A program made the translations under genes and the position numbers. From positions 186,001-250,000 of the forward strand of contig VNKQ01000011.1 in the NCBI GenBank assembly GCA_016508695.1: 64,000 nucleotides of DNA, in the 5' to 3' direction. Numbering within the stretch: position 1 is the stretch's first letter; each line of letters opens with the position of its first letter. Of this stretch, positions 1 to 11,774 are shown one piece after another. This stretch comes from Hyphodiscus hymeniophilus. Lineage: Eukaryota > Ascomycota > Leotiomycetes > Helotiales > Hyphodiscaceae. Under the pieces are notes generated by a model. It did no database searches. It saw only the letters and a program-made list of their open reading frames with translations, and was not told the DNA's origin.

Positions 1-486
1 AGACGCGGTTCGCGAATTGGCGTCGTCTGGTAGCGGCTTCAGAGAAAGCACAACTTCATCCACCTACTGCAACGATGCCTTTGCATAAGATTTGCAAATG
101 GTGCAGCATATTCCACCGCTTGCTTCGAAACTTGGTCCACACATTCAAATGGATAAGTTTTTGCACAATCTTTTGATGGAATTCAGCTATGTACTCTATT
201 GCATCGCAATCATCCCATCGTGAAGTATCAAGCTGATCTAAAGAAGGACGCCATTTCTATGCATTTAATCTTTTGATGACCCCGCGCACGCTATGCTCCA
301 ACGAATGCATCAAATCTCTGACCCATGGTATCTCTCTGAAATGCGCCACCCGGCTGTGTAAAAAAAAAAACAAAAGAAAAAGAAGTGAAAAAGAAGTAAG
401 CTCTTGGGTTATCCTACTGCATCTCTCCAGGAGTTGCTCGAAGCATAAAAGGAGTGTCCTCAAGCAATCTCAACCCAAAGGCTAGA
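1..486. other. Left edge, 3' flank of Met18 gene
   Basis: No gene can be supported. On the minus strand about 67 codons are open between roughly 36 and 245 and read vaguely like a retroelement gag helix (YIAEFHQKIVQKLIHLNV). They are bounded by stops and I cannot assign them. A pure A run lies near 361-370. The stretch contains the 3' untranslated region of the minus-strand gene that ends at 487. Confidence 0.4.
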
Positions 487-3400
487 TTAAGCTTCATGTT
501 CCACCAGATTGAACCAACGCATCTTAGTATGTTCCGCCGCACTTCTGACCGTACGTGAGCAATCATCCAAAGCCACATCAAGTTCAATCATCATCTTTGC
601 CTTCCGTCTCAAGAGCGCACCTCGGTCCAAATGGCCTACCAATAGCGCCAAGACTTCGAGGGCGGCTGCTCTGCATTTGACAGAGGCGTCAGAGGGTGAG
701 TCGTAGGTGTTGTGTGTACGATCCGTCATTCGATTGATGATCGAATCCAAGTGGGTTGAGGCAATATTTGGGCAGGCGATAAGCACAGTCCGAATCAGCA
801 AGATATGCGTGTACATCGTATAGTCGTCGCTAACGTTCGTTCCTTCGAGAATGAGCGGGAAGATTTTCTCGGCGTTGTCCTCCAGAACCTTGAGATCCAT
901 CTCTGCAAAGATACCAGCAAGAGCGATTAAGCAATTTTCCTGCACCTCTTTGTGTTCACTTCCACGCCACATATCTATCAAGCGATCTGTAGCCAGGAAG
1001 AACAAGTGCTGCTTTCGCAACTTGCGTATGACACAGAAGTTCTGCTCTGTCATGACTTCCGAACGCGCCAATAGAAGTCGGAACGACTGGGCCACCTTAC
1101 GACCAATCATCGGGTTACTAATACCAGAAATCATCTGCGAGACGAGGTCTTTAACAGCAGCACCGCCAGCAGCAAGAAGTGCCGCAGTGAAGTAAGCCAG
1201 TGTCTGGTATATGCGTTGGAGTTCTGATTCGCCCTTGCTGGTGCTGTCGGCCGCGAGATCGAGCATAATCTGGACAAGGTTACGATCGTCGTTGGCGATT
1301 TGCTCTTTTGCCGCACCAAACTTGTTGATCAAAAGTTGTAAGAAGTTCAGAATTGATACTTTGACGAAAGGAGAGCACTGCTGTGGACTGATTGCATTCT
1401 TGATCATGGACATGGCTGTGTTTCCAGCTTCAATGGCCATTCGATCTTTTTCCTGTAAATATTTAGCAAAGGTAAGCGTGATTTTGGGAAAGAACCTACA
1501 TCACGACGAAGCCCTGCCACCAATGACATTGACAAGACGTTCATCAAACACTTCTCTGCGGGTCCAGACTCTAAATTCTGCTGCGTGGTGTTAAGAGACT
1601 CGGCAGTTGGATCTAGACAGAACAAATTCCAAATCTGGTTTGAGCCCTCTCTGCCTGCATTGAAAACAGGATTATTGGCGGAAGTGGTCTGGCTGGAGCG
1701 CAGTACTAAAGTCGTCAATTTGCTGAGCAGATTGAAGAATGTGTCGTTGACAATCGACTCAGAGTCCAGAGTAATACTGAGCCCAACATACGGTAATCCA
1801 TCGAGTGGACCACCCTGGTGCGACTTCTGATGAACGTATGTCTCGTATAAATCCTTGATAATCCAAGTGAACGGACCTGTCTCTGAGAGCGAAGACGAGT
1901 GGGATTTAGCACCTGCCTTTTCTCGTGATAAGAGTTCATCGAATACGTAGAGGCCCCGATAGATAGCTATCAGAATTGCGTTTGCGAATTGTAACTGATC
2001 AGGCAAAGACAGAACACGATGGAGTTTCTTCAGAAGAGCTTCTTGTAGCTGCTCAAACACTCGAAATTTGACATCGGTCTCTGTGTGTAAGGAAGGTCCA
2101 GCGAGCTCCACTTTGCACGTCGATGTGCAGGCGATCTGGATCAACGATTCTAAAATGAAAGCAGCACTATTAAGTTCATTTGCCAACTCAGCCTTTGAGG
2201 AGCTGAGGCGATCAGGTAGCTGCGCCAAAAAGGTCATAAGGGTAAGATCTCTGAATCTATCAACGTCCTCGACAGCGATTTGTTGAAGAGCCTGGATCAG
2301 TTCTTGATGAATTTCCGCGCTCTGCAATCGGTCTGCCGCGAGCTTGCTGAATTCTAGAATGACTGTTCCTCTGTGGTAATCAGAGAGAAAAGCCGGAATC
2401 CGAGCTCCGACTACCAGGCCTTTGATCGCATTCACCTTGTATGGTGTATCGACTCCTGCGTCTCCCGTACCTAGTTCCATCATCGCATTTATCAGAACAT
2501 CGTCGACAATTGACTGCTGGAAAGCACCAAGGGAGACGGCAAGGGTGGCTTCGGCCTTTGCTGAGTATCTTTCGAGGTTGTGTCCTTGAGACAATGCAAT
2601 GTTGATACCATCACGCAGATCTAGTCTGGCCTGCAGGATGTCGCTGAAGACGCTGAGCAGGGCCGTTTTCTTGTCTTTGGAAATAAGATCGTCCCAAATA
2701 ACAAGCATCTTAGGGAGGACGCTCTTGATGACCAGGTTGAAGCCAAAAGAAGAGGAAGATGCTATAGCGCGAAGAATCTTGCCACTACCTAGGACATGTT
2801 GTGCCTTGGAATCATGAAGACGTTCGCTGCATTCAGTTGAAGCGGTCAAAATATATTGAGCAAAGGGCGACGCAGGCTCGTCCCAATTGAGATCACCGTT
2901 ATCAAGCTTTTCGCCAATTGCTTGGAGGACATCCAAGGTTCTTTCAATGTATTCATCTTTTGTGCCATCCCAGACTTCGAATTTTAGTGCATCCCAGATC
3001 TTGGAGCACCACTGCGAGACGACTTTAGGAGTGTATGCATTCACACATGCTCTCAAAGTCTCAAGCACGGTGTTCTGGAATTTATTAGTGAGCCTTTAAG
3101 GGTAAAGGGTGACATCGACTTGCCTTGACATATACGGTGAGTGTATCTTCAGACGTATCAAGGCCATCGAACAAATAGGGAAAGGCATGGACAGCATAGC
3201 CGTCACTCGAGGCGAAACAACCAATGAGCAATTGTTGAAGCTCCTCTCGAGTCGGTACAGAGGTGTCGGTAGTCTTGAGCGTAATTGGGAAGTATCGGCT
3301 GAAAGAGTCCCACATGAGCTTAAGACTTTCAGGGTTCAATGTCCAATCTTGACTTATTCCCTGGTAAGTTTGGAAGAGAACCTTGAGGCAGCGCGGATCT

Positions 3401-4114
3401 TTCTCAAACTCTGCCACAAGAACGATTCCCTGAACGAACGATGACGCTCCCATATCTCTTTGAATAACTCCAGAATATGTGCAGGCCAGGAAATCGAGTA
3501 GCTCGAAGACCGCGAGTCTCGTGGGTGGAAGTTGCTCTTTGAAGCCTTTTGAAGGAAGTTTGAAGACAGCCTCAGCAACGATCGAAGTATCTCCTCTTGG
3601 AAAGCGAGTCTCCCATTTGGCGAGAGCCTGCAGTGCCTTTGCAGTCCACTTGACACCAGCGTCATAACTAGGAATATTGTCGGGGTTCTCGAATCGAACA
3701 CACAAATAAAGAACAACCAGGTGTACTAGAAGCATTAGTAAGTTGTTCCAAGATATTGCGTACAGATATTTTACCGTTCGCTCTACCCAATTCGACTTGC
3801 AGAGTTATCAAGAGACGAAATAAAAGTTCCAGAGCTATAGATAGTAAGTAAGCGAACTTGATTTCAGAAGTCATGGAAGATATTACCATCTGCCGCCTGT
3901 ATGAGGCTTGCTTCATCAGACAGATATGGTTGGAATTCGTGAAGAAGTGCCTTTGTAGTCAGAACACCAAGATCCATGCCTTAATTGTCAGCTCGGTTGT
4001 AAACCATTGGCCTTCATATGGATAATACGTACTGCCAGCCATATCTCTAACCATAGCTTCCTTTTGTGCAGCATCATCTGTCTCCATCCACTGCTGAACA
4101 GTGAATTCCGCCAT
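487..4114 (-). CDS. met18: MMS19/Met18-like HEAT-repeat protein
   Basis: Six exons on minus: 4033-4114, 3887-3979, 3775-3834, 3124-3725, 1500-3074 and 487-1452, giving 1125 residues. MMS19/Met18 belongs to the cytosolic iron-sulfur targeting complex, which delivers clusters to DNA polymerases and helicases, and loss affects repair and methionine synthesis. The assignment rests on the N-terminal MMS19 block (SSFVQGIVLVAEFEKDPRCL, then a YFPI segment about 50 residues later) and on the C-terminal alpha-helical HEAT part ending in RSAAEHTKMRWFNLVEHEA. The start is the ATG at 4114 in MAEFTVQQW. Phases agree across all junctions, and introns are only 46-52 nt. Intron 4 (3075-3123) begins GC rather than GT, in the strong context AAG/GCAAGT. 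The length is near the family norm of about 1,000-1,150. Confidence 0.9.
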
Positions 4115-5480
4115 GGTAAGTATGTACTTTCTTGGATGGTATTCAGACTTCGGACCGACGCGAGTAATAGAGTCCTTTGTTATTGAAGGGTAATCTCGTG
4201 CAACTGAGTGGGTGTGTTCAGAGTGTAGCCGTCATATGGCCGACCAGTGACCTCTGGAGTAGCTATCAAGGGTGAGCGGGGTACCGAACGATTCAGTTCT
4301 TTTGACAATCGATGTTAGGACATTAATGCTACAATCGGCATACTCACTGTAAGTTCTCTTGTTGATCCTTGCAGATCTCAAAGCCTCAAAGCCGAAGTGT
4401 TGTTCGTAATCATAGAGCCCCGAGGCGGAGTGTTTCCGATTGACTGCGGGGTTGCAATGCACCTACGAACCAGGTAAAATAAGAAATAACGGGAGTCCTT
4501 GTTCTTTGACGAAGGTAGAAGTGCTAGGGGTCAAACTAGTAGCTCCGTGCCAGCTCCAAGGCCATGCAGAGATGTTATTCTGTGTTGAAGTTGTTGATGA
4601 TTCTTCTGGGTGAAGAAGCAAAGAAGAAAACAATCTTGAGATTCAAATGACGATGGAAATTCTTCCCAGGGTGGTGGGGGCGTCTACGGCGGCTATTGAG
4701 TGGGGGCTCGGGAGCGCTAAAGCTCGGAGTTTCGGCCAAAGAAAACCCCGCTGTCCGTTGTAGCCCGTCCTCAAAACAACTGCAGATCATTTTGGAGACG
4801 CTTTGAACAATTATGTGCAATACATCCGACTTCTTGTTGATGATTGTCTAGAATAGTGCTTATAGCTAGTCTAGGCAAGTCTGTCTAGACTAGCCTAGAG
4901 GTAAACCGTTGCTATCTACCCTTTACCAATTTGGAAGACATGGAACTTGGACCCTAAGTTCTTAGCTTTATGACCAACTTCTTCAACAAGACTACTTATC
5001 GAAAATACTCACAGAGTTACAATCTGAAAATGTTAGTGGTTGATATGCTGTTTTTGATAGCCAATCCAACTCTAATATTGGCGTTGGCACTTCCAAGAAT
5101 TTAGATTTAACATCCAAAAAGAATTGCGAGTTACAAATACTTACCGATGTCTCATACACACTCCAGTATATGTCGAAATGCAACTACAGGAAATATGAAT
5201 AAATTTTTGGCGCTGGGATCATCTCATGTAGCCTTGCAGATTACTACATCAAGCTTTCCAGCTTGTAAGGGGTGGCCATTAAATAAATTATACCAAAGCG
5301 TATCACAGAAAACTTGCTATTCCCCTTTCAAGAGTTACGTCCAGCAGACGAAGCTCATCGAAAGATCTCTATGCTTCAAGTATAATTTTCTCCCGTTGCT
5401 CCAACGCCAGCAGTGAGTGGCAGATTTCGGTCGCAAAAACCACCCGATGCCTCTATACGCTCTTACACAGAATCAGCATC
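4115..5480. other. Intergenic, Met18 promoter side
   Basis: Holds the Met18 5' flank and the 3' flank of the MTD1 gene. Open frames of 60-90 codons here lack homology and splice support. An inverted repeat sits at 4865-4894. No other gene is visible. Confidence 0.5.
4865..4894. repeat. Short inverted repeat
   Basis: Arms GCTAGTCTAG (4865-4874) and CTAGACTAGC (4885-4894) are exact reverse complements separated by 10 nt. A further CTAG-containing copy follows. No function is assigned. Confidence 0.6.
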
Positions 5481-6709
5481 TCAACCAGAAACCTTCTCGA
5501 TAGCATTTACAACGCTGTTATGCCGAGCTTGTGGCGTTGGCTGCCTTTGATTCTGAACGAGTCTCTGTGGGGGAGCAAGTTAGCAAGAGTTCTTGCCAGT
5601 CACGAGAACATGCGGATATTACCAGTAAGTTTCTCAGCAGCACAGCAATTGTGACCTTCCCAATGGCTGGCACATAAATGCTAGCATTCTCCTTAACCGC
5701 CGGACCATCAAAATTCTTCTCACTCGAGAAATTGATGCAGACAGCGCCATCCCTAATCAGGCCCGTCTCAACCTTGAACTTGTCACCTGGAACCCCACTA
5801 ATCACAACATCACTCAGCGGTAAGCATTCTTTTGCACTCCAGCCTTCTTGAGCGTGTACTTCATGTCGATGTTTCTTGATACCCTGGCCTCGAGTGAATA
5901 GTTGCACGCCATCCAAATCGACCGAGTAGACCTTCGCACCATCGTTTGCCAGGAGAGCAGCAAGTGGCCGACCAACAACCTCGGAGCGGTTGATGACTGT
6001 TATGGTCTTTCCAAATAGTCGATTTCCGTATGGCAGAATTGAGTTGTATATTTGGAGGTGTTCCAGGACTTTGACAACGGCTAGTGGTGTACAGGGGAGG
6101 ATGGACTTTTGGCTGTTGGTTGGTGGATCGAGGAACCGAATATTTTGGTACATGTTGAATACATAGGTGTGGGAGAGACCTTCAACATCTTTTTCAAGAG
6201 AGACAAGTTGTTGAATGTAGTTGTCTTGTTTAGAAGGTGCGGGAAAAATTGGGTAGTAGACGATAATGCCATGGACTGTGGGGTCGACATTCGCAGCCAG
6301 GATCGCTTCTTCGATATCTTCCTTTTGGACTTTCCGAAGATCAAATTGAAACCCGCTGCACTTACAAGTTAGCTAATGCAAGGCAATGCAAATTTGTAGA
6401 ACAGTTCCTTGAGGAATATTCCTATCACGTGATATGCGAACATCATTTTTCCACCTCCTCTTGAAACACCTGGTTTGCCCTCTATATCTAGGGCAGTACA
6501 AAAACTGGTTGGACTTACTTTTCTATACACGTCTTCGCGGACCAGTCTGCATACATTTGAGCTGCCGGGTCGTCATTTGCCAGCAAACCAACCAGTTGAG
6601 GCTTCTCGTTGAGTTTGGCAAGTCCTTCTGCAACTTCTACTAGGAGAGCTTTCGCAATTGTGCCAGCAAGAACAACTTTGCACGTGGCAGGAACAGTGGA
6701 CGAAGCCAT
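5481..6709 (-). CDS. MTD1: NAD-dependent methylenetetrahydrofolate dehydrogenase
   Basis: Three exons on minus: 6519-6709, 5623-6355 and 5481-5564, giving 335 residues. Mtd1 is the cytosolic monofunctional enzyme that oxidises 5,10-methylene-THF to methenyl-THF with NAD, linking serine/glycine one-carbon units to purine synthesis. Diagnostic segments are CIENGFQFDL, VDPTVHGIIVYYPIF (substrate site), the Rossmann start GKTITVINRSEVVGRPLAALL, DVVISGVPG and VGKVTIA-like PAIGKVTIAVLLRNLL. The ATG at 6709 (MASSTVPATCK) is the only in-frame ATG, since the codon that would extend it to 6739 is GTG. The last exon is short (RLVQNQRQPTPQ...EKVSG) and is found only by splicing at 5565-5622; reading through gives a spurious tail. 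Intron 1 (6356-6518) contains a TCACGTGA motif. Confidence 0.92.
6425..6432. promoter_or_regulatory. TCACGTGA palindrome in MTD1 intron 1
   Basis: An exact 8-bp palindrome with a CACGTG core. In yeasts the TCACGTG core is bound by Cbf1, which works with Met4 on sulfur and one-carbon genes. Binding here is inference from sequence only. Confidence 0.35.
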
Positions 6710-7746
6710 ACTGAACGTCCCCTGCCCAATCACTGGCACAGTGGCACAGAGTGACTTTGATTAGGTAAAACGTTGAAGAAAGGGATAATAGCAGCTTTGA
6801 AGTGTTTTGAAGAGGCCGAGCGCAGAGATCTAAAGCCTCAATTGAGTCCTTGGTTGGGGATGTTATTCACTCAGAATAGACTTCCAGACAACATTTCACT
6901 GGTTTCATTTTCCATCTCCTAGAATTTTTCGGACCCTTCTCGCCTGGGCAACAAATCAGGGTTTTAGCCGAGGAACCAATCATACAAGCGTCCTGGGTTA
7001 CATCATCCATGACTTGAAATTCCCGATCTGTTCTACAATCACAAGAGCCCGTCCTTACTTCCTCTCTGCCTTGGTCTTCAGCACATCACAGTATCCCGAC
7101 CACTGAAACTAGGACAGAGACTTCAACACTAAATGAAGCGCTCAAGAGCTAGTGCCAGGACACAGTGCTGGAGCTTTTGACAGCAGCTTCTTCCGCGAAT
7201 GAAACTTCACCATGGCGCTACCACAACGTCCATTTCTTTTTGCTGCTCGCAGGATCGAAGCAGTATGGTGTGCAGGAGTACAGCTCTACTGGGGAACATT
7301 TTTAACATCCAGCATCTCAACTGAGCTACTCGTTGTGATAGGCAATACCGGCCTCTGGCTCCTGTGATCAAGTGATCTCCGATCCTCTTCAAGCAGTGAT
7401 TCAGGGGACGAGGATGAAGCTGAGTGTAAGGTCAACGGCGCATCATTTCCACCTCTTGTCCCGCATTCTGCTGCTGTTTTCATCCCAAACTACGACTGGC
7501 TGCCACGAGACCAAGGCCACCAAATATGGTTTACGCTCAATTTGTTAGACCAATTGGATCGGAACTGGTTTCTCGCTTGGCGCAGGGCTGAAGCAGGATC
7601 CGGGAAATGGGACAGAGCAAATTTCCTTGCCGTCGATTGGGATTTGGGGGTCTAAAAGTATCTGGGAGTTTTCAAGTCCATTATCCCTCCTTTGAATATT
7701 CTTGCCTTACTCTATAGTTTCTGTTTTATCCACAGCAGCTTCCAGT
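6710..7746. other. Divergent intergenic region
   Basis: Lies between the MTD1 start on minus and the surface-protein start on plus, so it should hold both promoters. Open frames at 7207-7483 are short and overlap each other in shifted frames. I see no gene. Confidence 0.5.
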
Positions 7747-8917
7747 ATGTGTTGCTCAAGTGTCTATACAGTACATACCCTCGTTTGGATCTTTGGATTA
7801 ATTCTTCTCAACCCAAGCGAAAGTCTAGCTTTTATTCAATGCTATTTCCCTGACGGATCGATCCCAACAGACTACGTCTGGGAGCCCTGCACAGGAGCTC
7901 AATATTCCTCATGTTGTGTACCTAGCGAGGGAGACGTGTGCCAAGAAAATGGACTTTGCTACTACCCTGGCAGTGAGCAGTTATATCGCGGAACTTGCAC
8001 AGACCGTACTTGGGATGACCCAGCGTGTAATGCCAATATCTGCGTGACAGGTATGAGTATTTCCAAAGTTTTGCTGCTTTCGTGGCATTCTGGCTGATTT
8101 TGAGTGTTTAGGCTACGAGACGACTTGGAACTGGGCAATCGAGTGTGAAACTTCTGGTTCATCATCTTGGGCTTGCGGAAATGTCACAGACAACGAGCAC
8201 GACACTGCGACATGCCCAGGGAGCGCAAAGACAGAGTCAATATTGATTCAAAGTACAACAACTACCTCATCTGGAGGCCGCTACACGTCCCCACCTCCGA
8301 TCGATACCGCTTTGTACTCTCTTTATACAGACACATATTCAATAACACTATCTGCTGCTGCGCAGAGCACGACCTTCATCAGTGCCTTCGAGAGTACATT
8401 GACAAGCACACTCTCCCATTCGACTCCTACCGCTGGACCAACTAATGCTGTAGCTTCGAGTACCACGACACCTGTCAGCAGCACAAAACGAGTAATGCTG
8501 ACCACCGGTGTCATCGTGGCTATAATTGTTGGTCCGACATTGGCACTCGCTTTAGGGGTAGGCTTATTCTTCTTCATGAGAAAGCGATCACAGAGAGGTG
8601 TCACAAGAGTGAACTCTCTACCGCACCCACCTCCTAATGGGCCAGTAGGAGCAGATCAAGTTAATCCGTACGAGCTACCAAATCTGGAACGAAAGAATCG
8701 CGAGTACTCGAGTACAAGGGTAGAGCCTCTAGGGGTACATGAGGTCGGCGGGGATCAAAAAGGATCCCAAGAGGAGAAGTTGTGGGGCTGGCAGACAGCA
8801 GAGATGGGTGGGGACGATCTCAGATCTCCTAGGAGCCCAGCACATCGGTATAGTGACGCTATGGCCCCAGTAGAGATGGATGGCAATTCTAGCTTCAGAG
8901 ACTCGAATCATGGCTGA
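7747..8917 (+). CDS. Cys-rich single-pass surface protein
   Basis: Two exons, 7747-8050 and 8112-8917, giving 369 residues. The intron has GTATGA and TTTAG borders, and phase 1 is kept across it. I chose the ATG at 7747 because the in-frame extension to 7702 begins with TTG. Residues 1-29 are hydrophobic (HTLVWIFGLILL) and act as a signal peptide. The ectodomain carries about ten cysteines in a pattern seen in many fungal membrane proteins (SSCCVPSEGDVCQENGLCYY, then RGTCTDRTWDDPAC). A Ser/Thr-rich stalk likely to be O-glycosylated follows. The membrane helix is at about 231-257 (GVIVAIIVGPTLALALGVGL), then a basic stop-transfer MRKRSQR and a cytosolic tail of about 110 residues. The topology suggests a cell-surface sensor or adhesin-like role; the ligand is unknown. 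Confidence 0.75.
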
Positions 8918-9685
8918 TTGAGAAGTAAAACCGTAAGCCGTCACTTCTACATTGCCCCAATGAATATTAACACGGCCAGATAATCGAAGACATAGTGATA
9001 TTGGTAAAATAATACTTGCAATGATTTGTGTCTCCATTGATTTCACCCCGACGCATAACTCACGTCGATCCAGCTTCACCAAAATCCAGATCAAATTTGA
9101 AGAACACCATTAGAAAAAGTACGTAACGAAAAAGACTCAGGTGGCGCAAACAAGTGCAGAGCTAGCCATCCCGACATTCGACATGCCCTCTTGCTTGCCT
9201 GTCTCGAAGCTCTCGGATTGAAGTCTTCTAAGGCCATGACATATGGAGGTCTCCTCATAACACTTTCATACGCCTGTCCAAATTTGTCCCTGATTATCAA
9301 TAAGTAGCCCAACCAGACCAGCTCTTTCGAAGCTCGGCAGCTCCTTATTTGCACGAAGGCTGTTGTTGGTGAGATTTCACAAACACACAGCCAGTCTCAG
9401 TGACCAAAGTATCTACAGGATTGACCGGTTTCTTCACCGCTAGCAACTGCTAACCTTCTAATGTTAAAGAAATAGGCACTCTTAGTCGTTGAGAACCATG
9501 GCGAGGCATAGGGGATCTGCGATTCTGAGCTCTGTTGCCACGCTTTGGCTGCTAGGCTGGTACAAGGTGAATCATCTTTTGAATACTACTCTAGATATTA
9601 CTGGATAATGCTCGCAAAACTTGCCGAGCCTGATTCTGAAGTTTTCCCCGCTTGGAAATCGAAAAGGGGCAAATCACGTGATCAA

Positions 9686-9698
9686 TTCTCGAATGTTC
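9686..9698. promoter_or_regulatory. Heat-shock element
   Basis: TTCtcGAAtgTTC is a perfect three-unit inverted nGAAn array, the minimal binding site for a heat-shock factor trimer. It lies about 125 bp upstream of the TATA box and 257 bp before the start codon of the small heat-shock gene. Confidence 0.75.
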
Positions 9699-9811
9699 CA
9701 CGTGCTACTATTCAGTTCGCGGTGCTTCCAGAGGCAACCAGCTTCACCTCGTATACTCTTGATTTATCAGAGCAGTGTTGCGTATGCAGTGTGCCTAAGT
9801 AGGACTTCTGA

Positions 9812-9819
9812 GTATATAT
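9812..9819 (+). promoter_or_regulatory. TATA box of the small heat-shock gene
   Basis: GTATATAT occurs about 135 bp upstream of the ATG at 9955, a typical distance for an inducible fungal promoter. Confidence 0.55.
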
Positions 9820-9954
9820 TGCGAGTGCAGAGTCCTTGGAAATTTCTTTTCATCATTTCAGAACATACATTCACACTCAGTCAAGTCTCATCGTCAGCTT
9901 ATAGCCATAACTTCCTTCACAACTTACAAACTCCACCCAACACTTCAAACCAAT

Positions 9955-10581
9955 ATGCCTTTCTTCCCTCAAGCCTACCTCCCTTCAGAGGCAAACCTAC
10001 TCCAACTGCTCTCTGAGCTCGATCAACCTCAAAGAAAAGCATGCGCTCCTCGCCAGGCCAGAAGACAGACCTTTACACCGAAGTTCGATGTTGCCGAACT
10101 ACCAGAGGCCTATGAACTCTACGGTGAACTGCCCGGTATCGAGCAAGATGACATCTCCATCGAATTTTCAGACGCACAAACCATCGTTGTGAAGGGCAAG
10201 ACTGAGCGTCCATCGACCACCGCTCCAGCTGCGTCGACCGTTCACACTGAGCCCGAATCCTCCAAGGATGCTGAGACCTCCTCCCAGAAATCTCACAACG
10301 CAACGGTCGAAGACGAGTACGACGCGGCTGATACTCCGCTAGCTACTCCAGCAACCACAGCTACCGTTACCAACGATGATGCTCCACAGCCAGAGCAAGT
10401 TGGGACACCAAGAGCCAAATACTGGGTTGCTGAGCGCAAGGTTGGGGAGTTCGCCAGAAGCTTCTCCTTCTCGCAGCGGGTTGAGCAGGATTTCGTTACT
10501 GCCACTTTGAAGAATGGTATTCTTCATGTTGTAGTGCCGAAGTCGCAGAAGCCCAAGAAGGTTGCAGTCAACGTGTACTAG
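9955..10581 (+). CDS. Small heat-shock protein, Hsp20/Hsp30 type
   Basis: An intronless gene of 208 residues. The alpha-crystallin domain starts near residue 42 (PKFDVAELPEAYELYGELPG), is split by a long Ser/Thr/Glu/Ala-rich insert at about 84-145, and resumes at KYWVAERKVGEFARSFSFSQ, ending with the A-x-x-x-NGILHVVVPK motif. That insert is typical of fungal Hsp30 proteins such as those of Neurospora and Aspergillus. These are ATP-independent cytosolic chaperones that hold unfolding proteins. Lack of introns fits a heat-induced gene, because splicing fails under heat shock. The canonical heat-shock element and TATA box upstream point to stress induction. Confidence 0.9.
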   Translation: MPFFPQAYLPSEANLLQLLSELDQPQRKACAPRQARRQTFTPKFDVAELPEAYELYGELPGIEQDDISIEFSDAQTIVVKGKTERPSTTAPAASTVHTEPESSKDAETSSQKSHNATVEDEYDAADTPLATPATTATVTNDDAPQPEQVGTPRAKYWVAERKVGEFARSFSFSQRVEQDFVTATLKNGILHVVVPKSQKPKKVAVNVY

Positions 10582-11774
10582 AACAAGTAGGAATATGAAG
10601 TACGGATAATATGATCGGCATCATTGTATAGCATACATGCATGGGTCGGAGTTTGGACTTTATAGCTAATAGAAGCGTTTCTTGAATCGAATCCGGGCGC
10701 ACAGATTGCTGGGCCAGTGATAATGTGATAACCTAACGTCCGAGACGAGTTTACAGTTTTGGAATTATAAATCTTTATTTCAGTAAATCTACAAAGTCTT
10801 CATTAACACAACTTCTTTGACCATTTCTTTTTAAAAAGACCACTTAGCAATAAGAATAATAATATAGCTGATCATACCATTGATCATTTAATCCACGCAA
10901 CTGATCGCCGCTTTACGTGCCCCTTACCCCTGCTTAATCGCGACTGTTAAATTCTTTTCATTATTATTCGAAGCACCTAGGGAAAGGCGCTATAACGAAA
11001 TAATATAGCATCAAATATTGAAGATACTTAAGAGAGGAAAAAATACATTCTGGGAGTTACGCCGCTGCGAGGAGAGGGGCATATGGTAGTACACACATGC
11101 TTTCGCTTAAGGCTTTAGTGTTATTAGCTGAGCTACGAAAAAATTGGTGGTTTATCTCGACAGCATAAAAGGTAACCAGCAACAAATCGCCATCGAATTG
11201 TCAACGATTATCGAAAGACACGATACAGCAGTGCTCCACGTACTACCATTCTCGAACGATGGATTTGCTTCAGCTCCTTCGTTTCCTTTTTCTACAGTGA
11301 GAGCACATTCTCATGAAGATCCAGGAATCCACCCCGCATTCGAAACAACAACTGCGGGGTCGCTTGACAGTGCGTCGTTGACATGTTGATGCACCTGCCA
11401 GCACTGCAGCAGCTGAAATGGCTCCCAAAGACCATGCAATGACTCAGCCGTGGCTTGTAACCCGTGCTTAAGAGTCTTTCTAGTTGCACATTGCGATCCA
11501 GCTCCTGACGGCTCAAAGTGGACTTAATCGCGTGCATAAACCAGAACAGTCATCTATTTTCAACACATTCGGTTGCTGACGAAAGCGACATGATGATCCA
11601 AGCCTGGCAAAGTCTCGACGAATGTCATAACGGAAAAGCAAAGCCGGCATTTCAGCCGCATAAGGCTGGCGGCTAGATCGAACGATTCTTAAGACAAACT
11701 TCATGATTTGTTCTCGGGCTGATTCATATCTTATCTTAAAGAATCCGAGGAACAAATTTTCTCATTACTTCACC
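10582..11774. other. Intergenic region
   Basis: AT-rich from about 10750 to 11000 (3' flank of the small heat-shock gene), then mixed composition. Only short overlapping open frames occur. The final part should hold the promoter of the HET gene. I see no other gene. Confidence 0.5.

Larger units (their letters stand above)
8918..9954. other. Intergenic, hsp20 promoter
   Basis: Contains the heat-shock element and TATA box annotated separately. Two CACGTG cores lie near 9674-9681 and 9699-9704, flanking the heat-shock element. Reverse-strand open frames at 8729-9354 overlap the preceding gene or lack support. Confidence 0.55.

Noticed and set aside
4232..4820. Open frames of 76 and 81 codons upstream of Met18
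   Set aside because: No domain, no splice continuity with the Met18 gene, and they overlap its expected promoter.
8729..9094. 121-codon minus frame overlapping the surface-protein gene
   Set aside because: Shadow of the plus-strand coding sequence; no domain.
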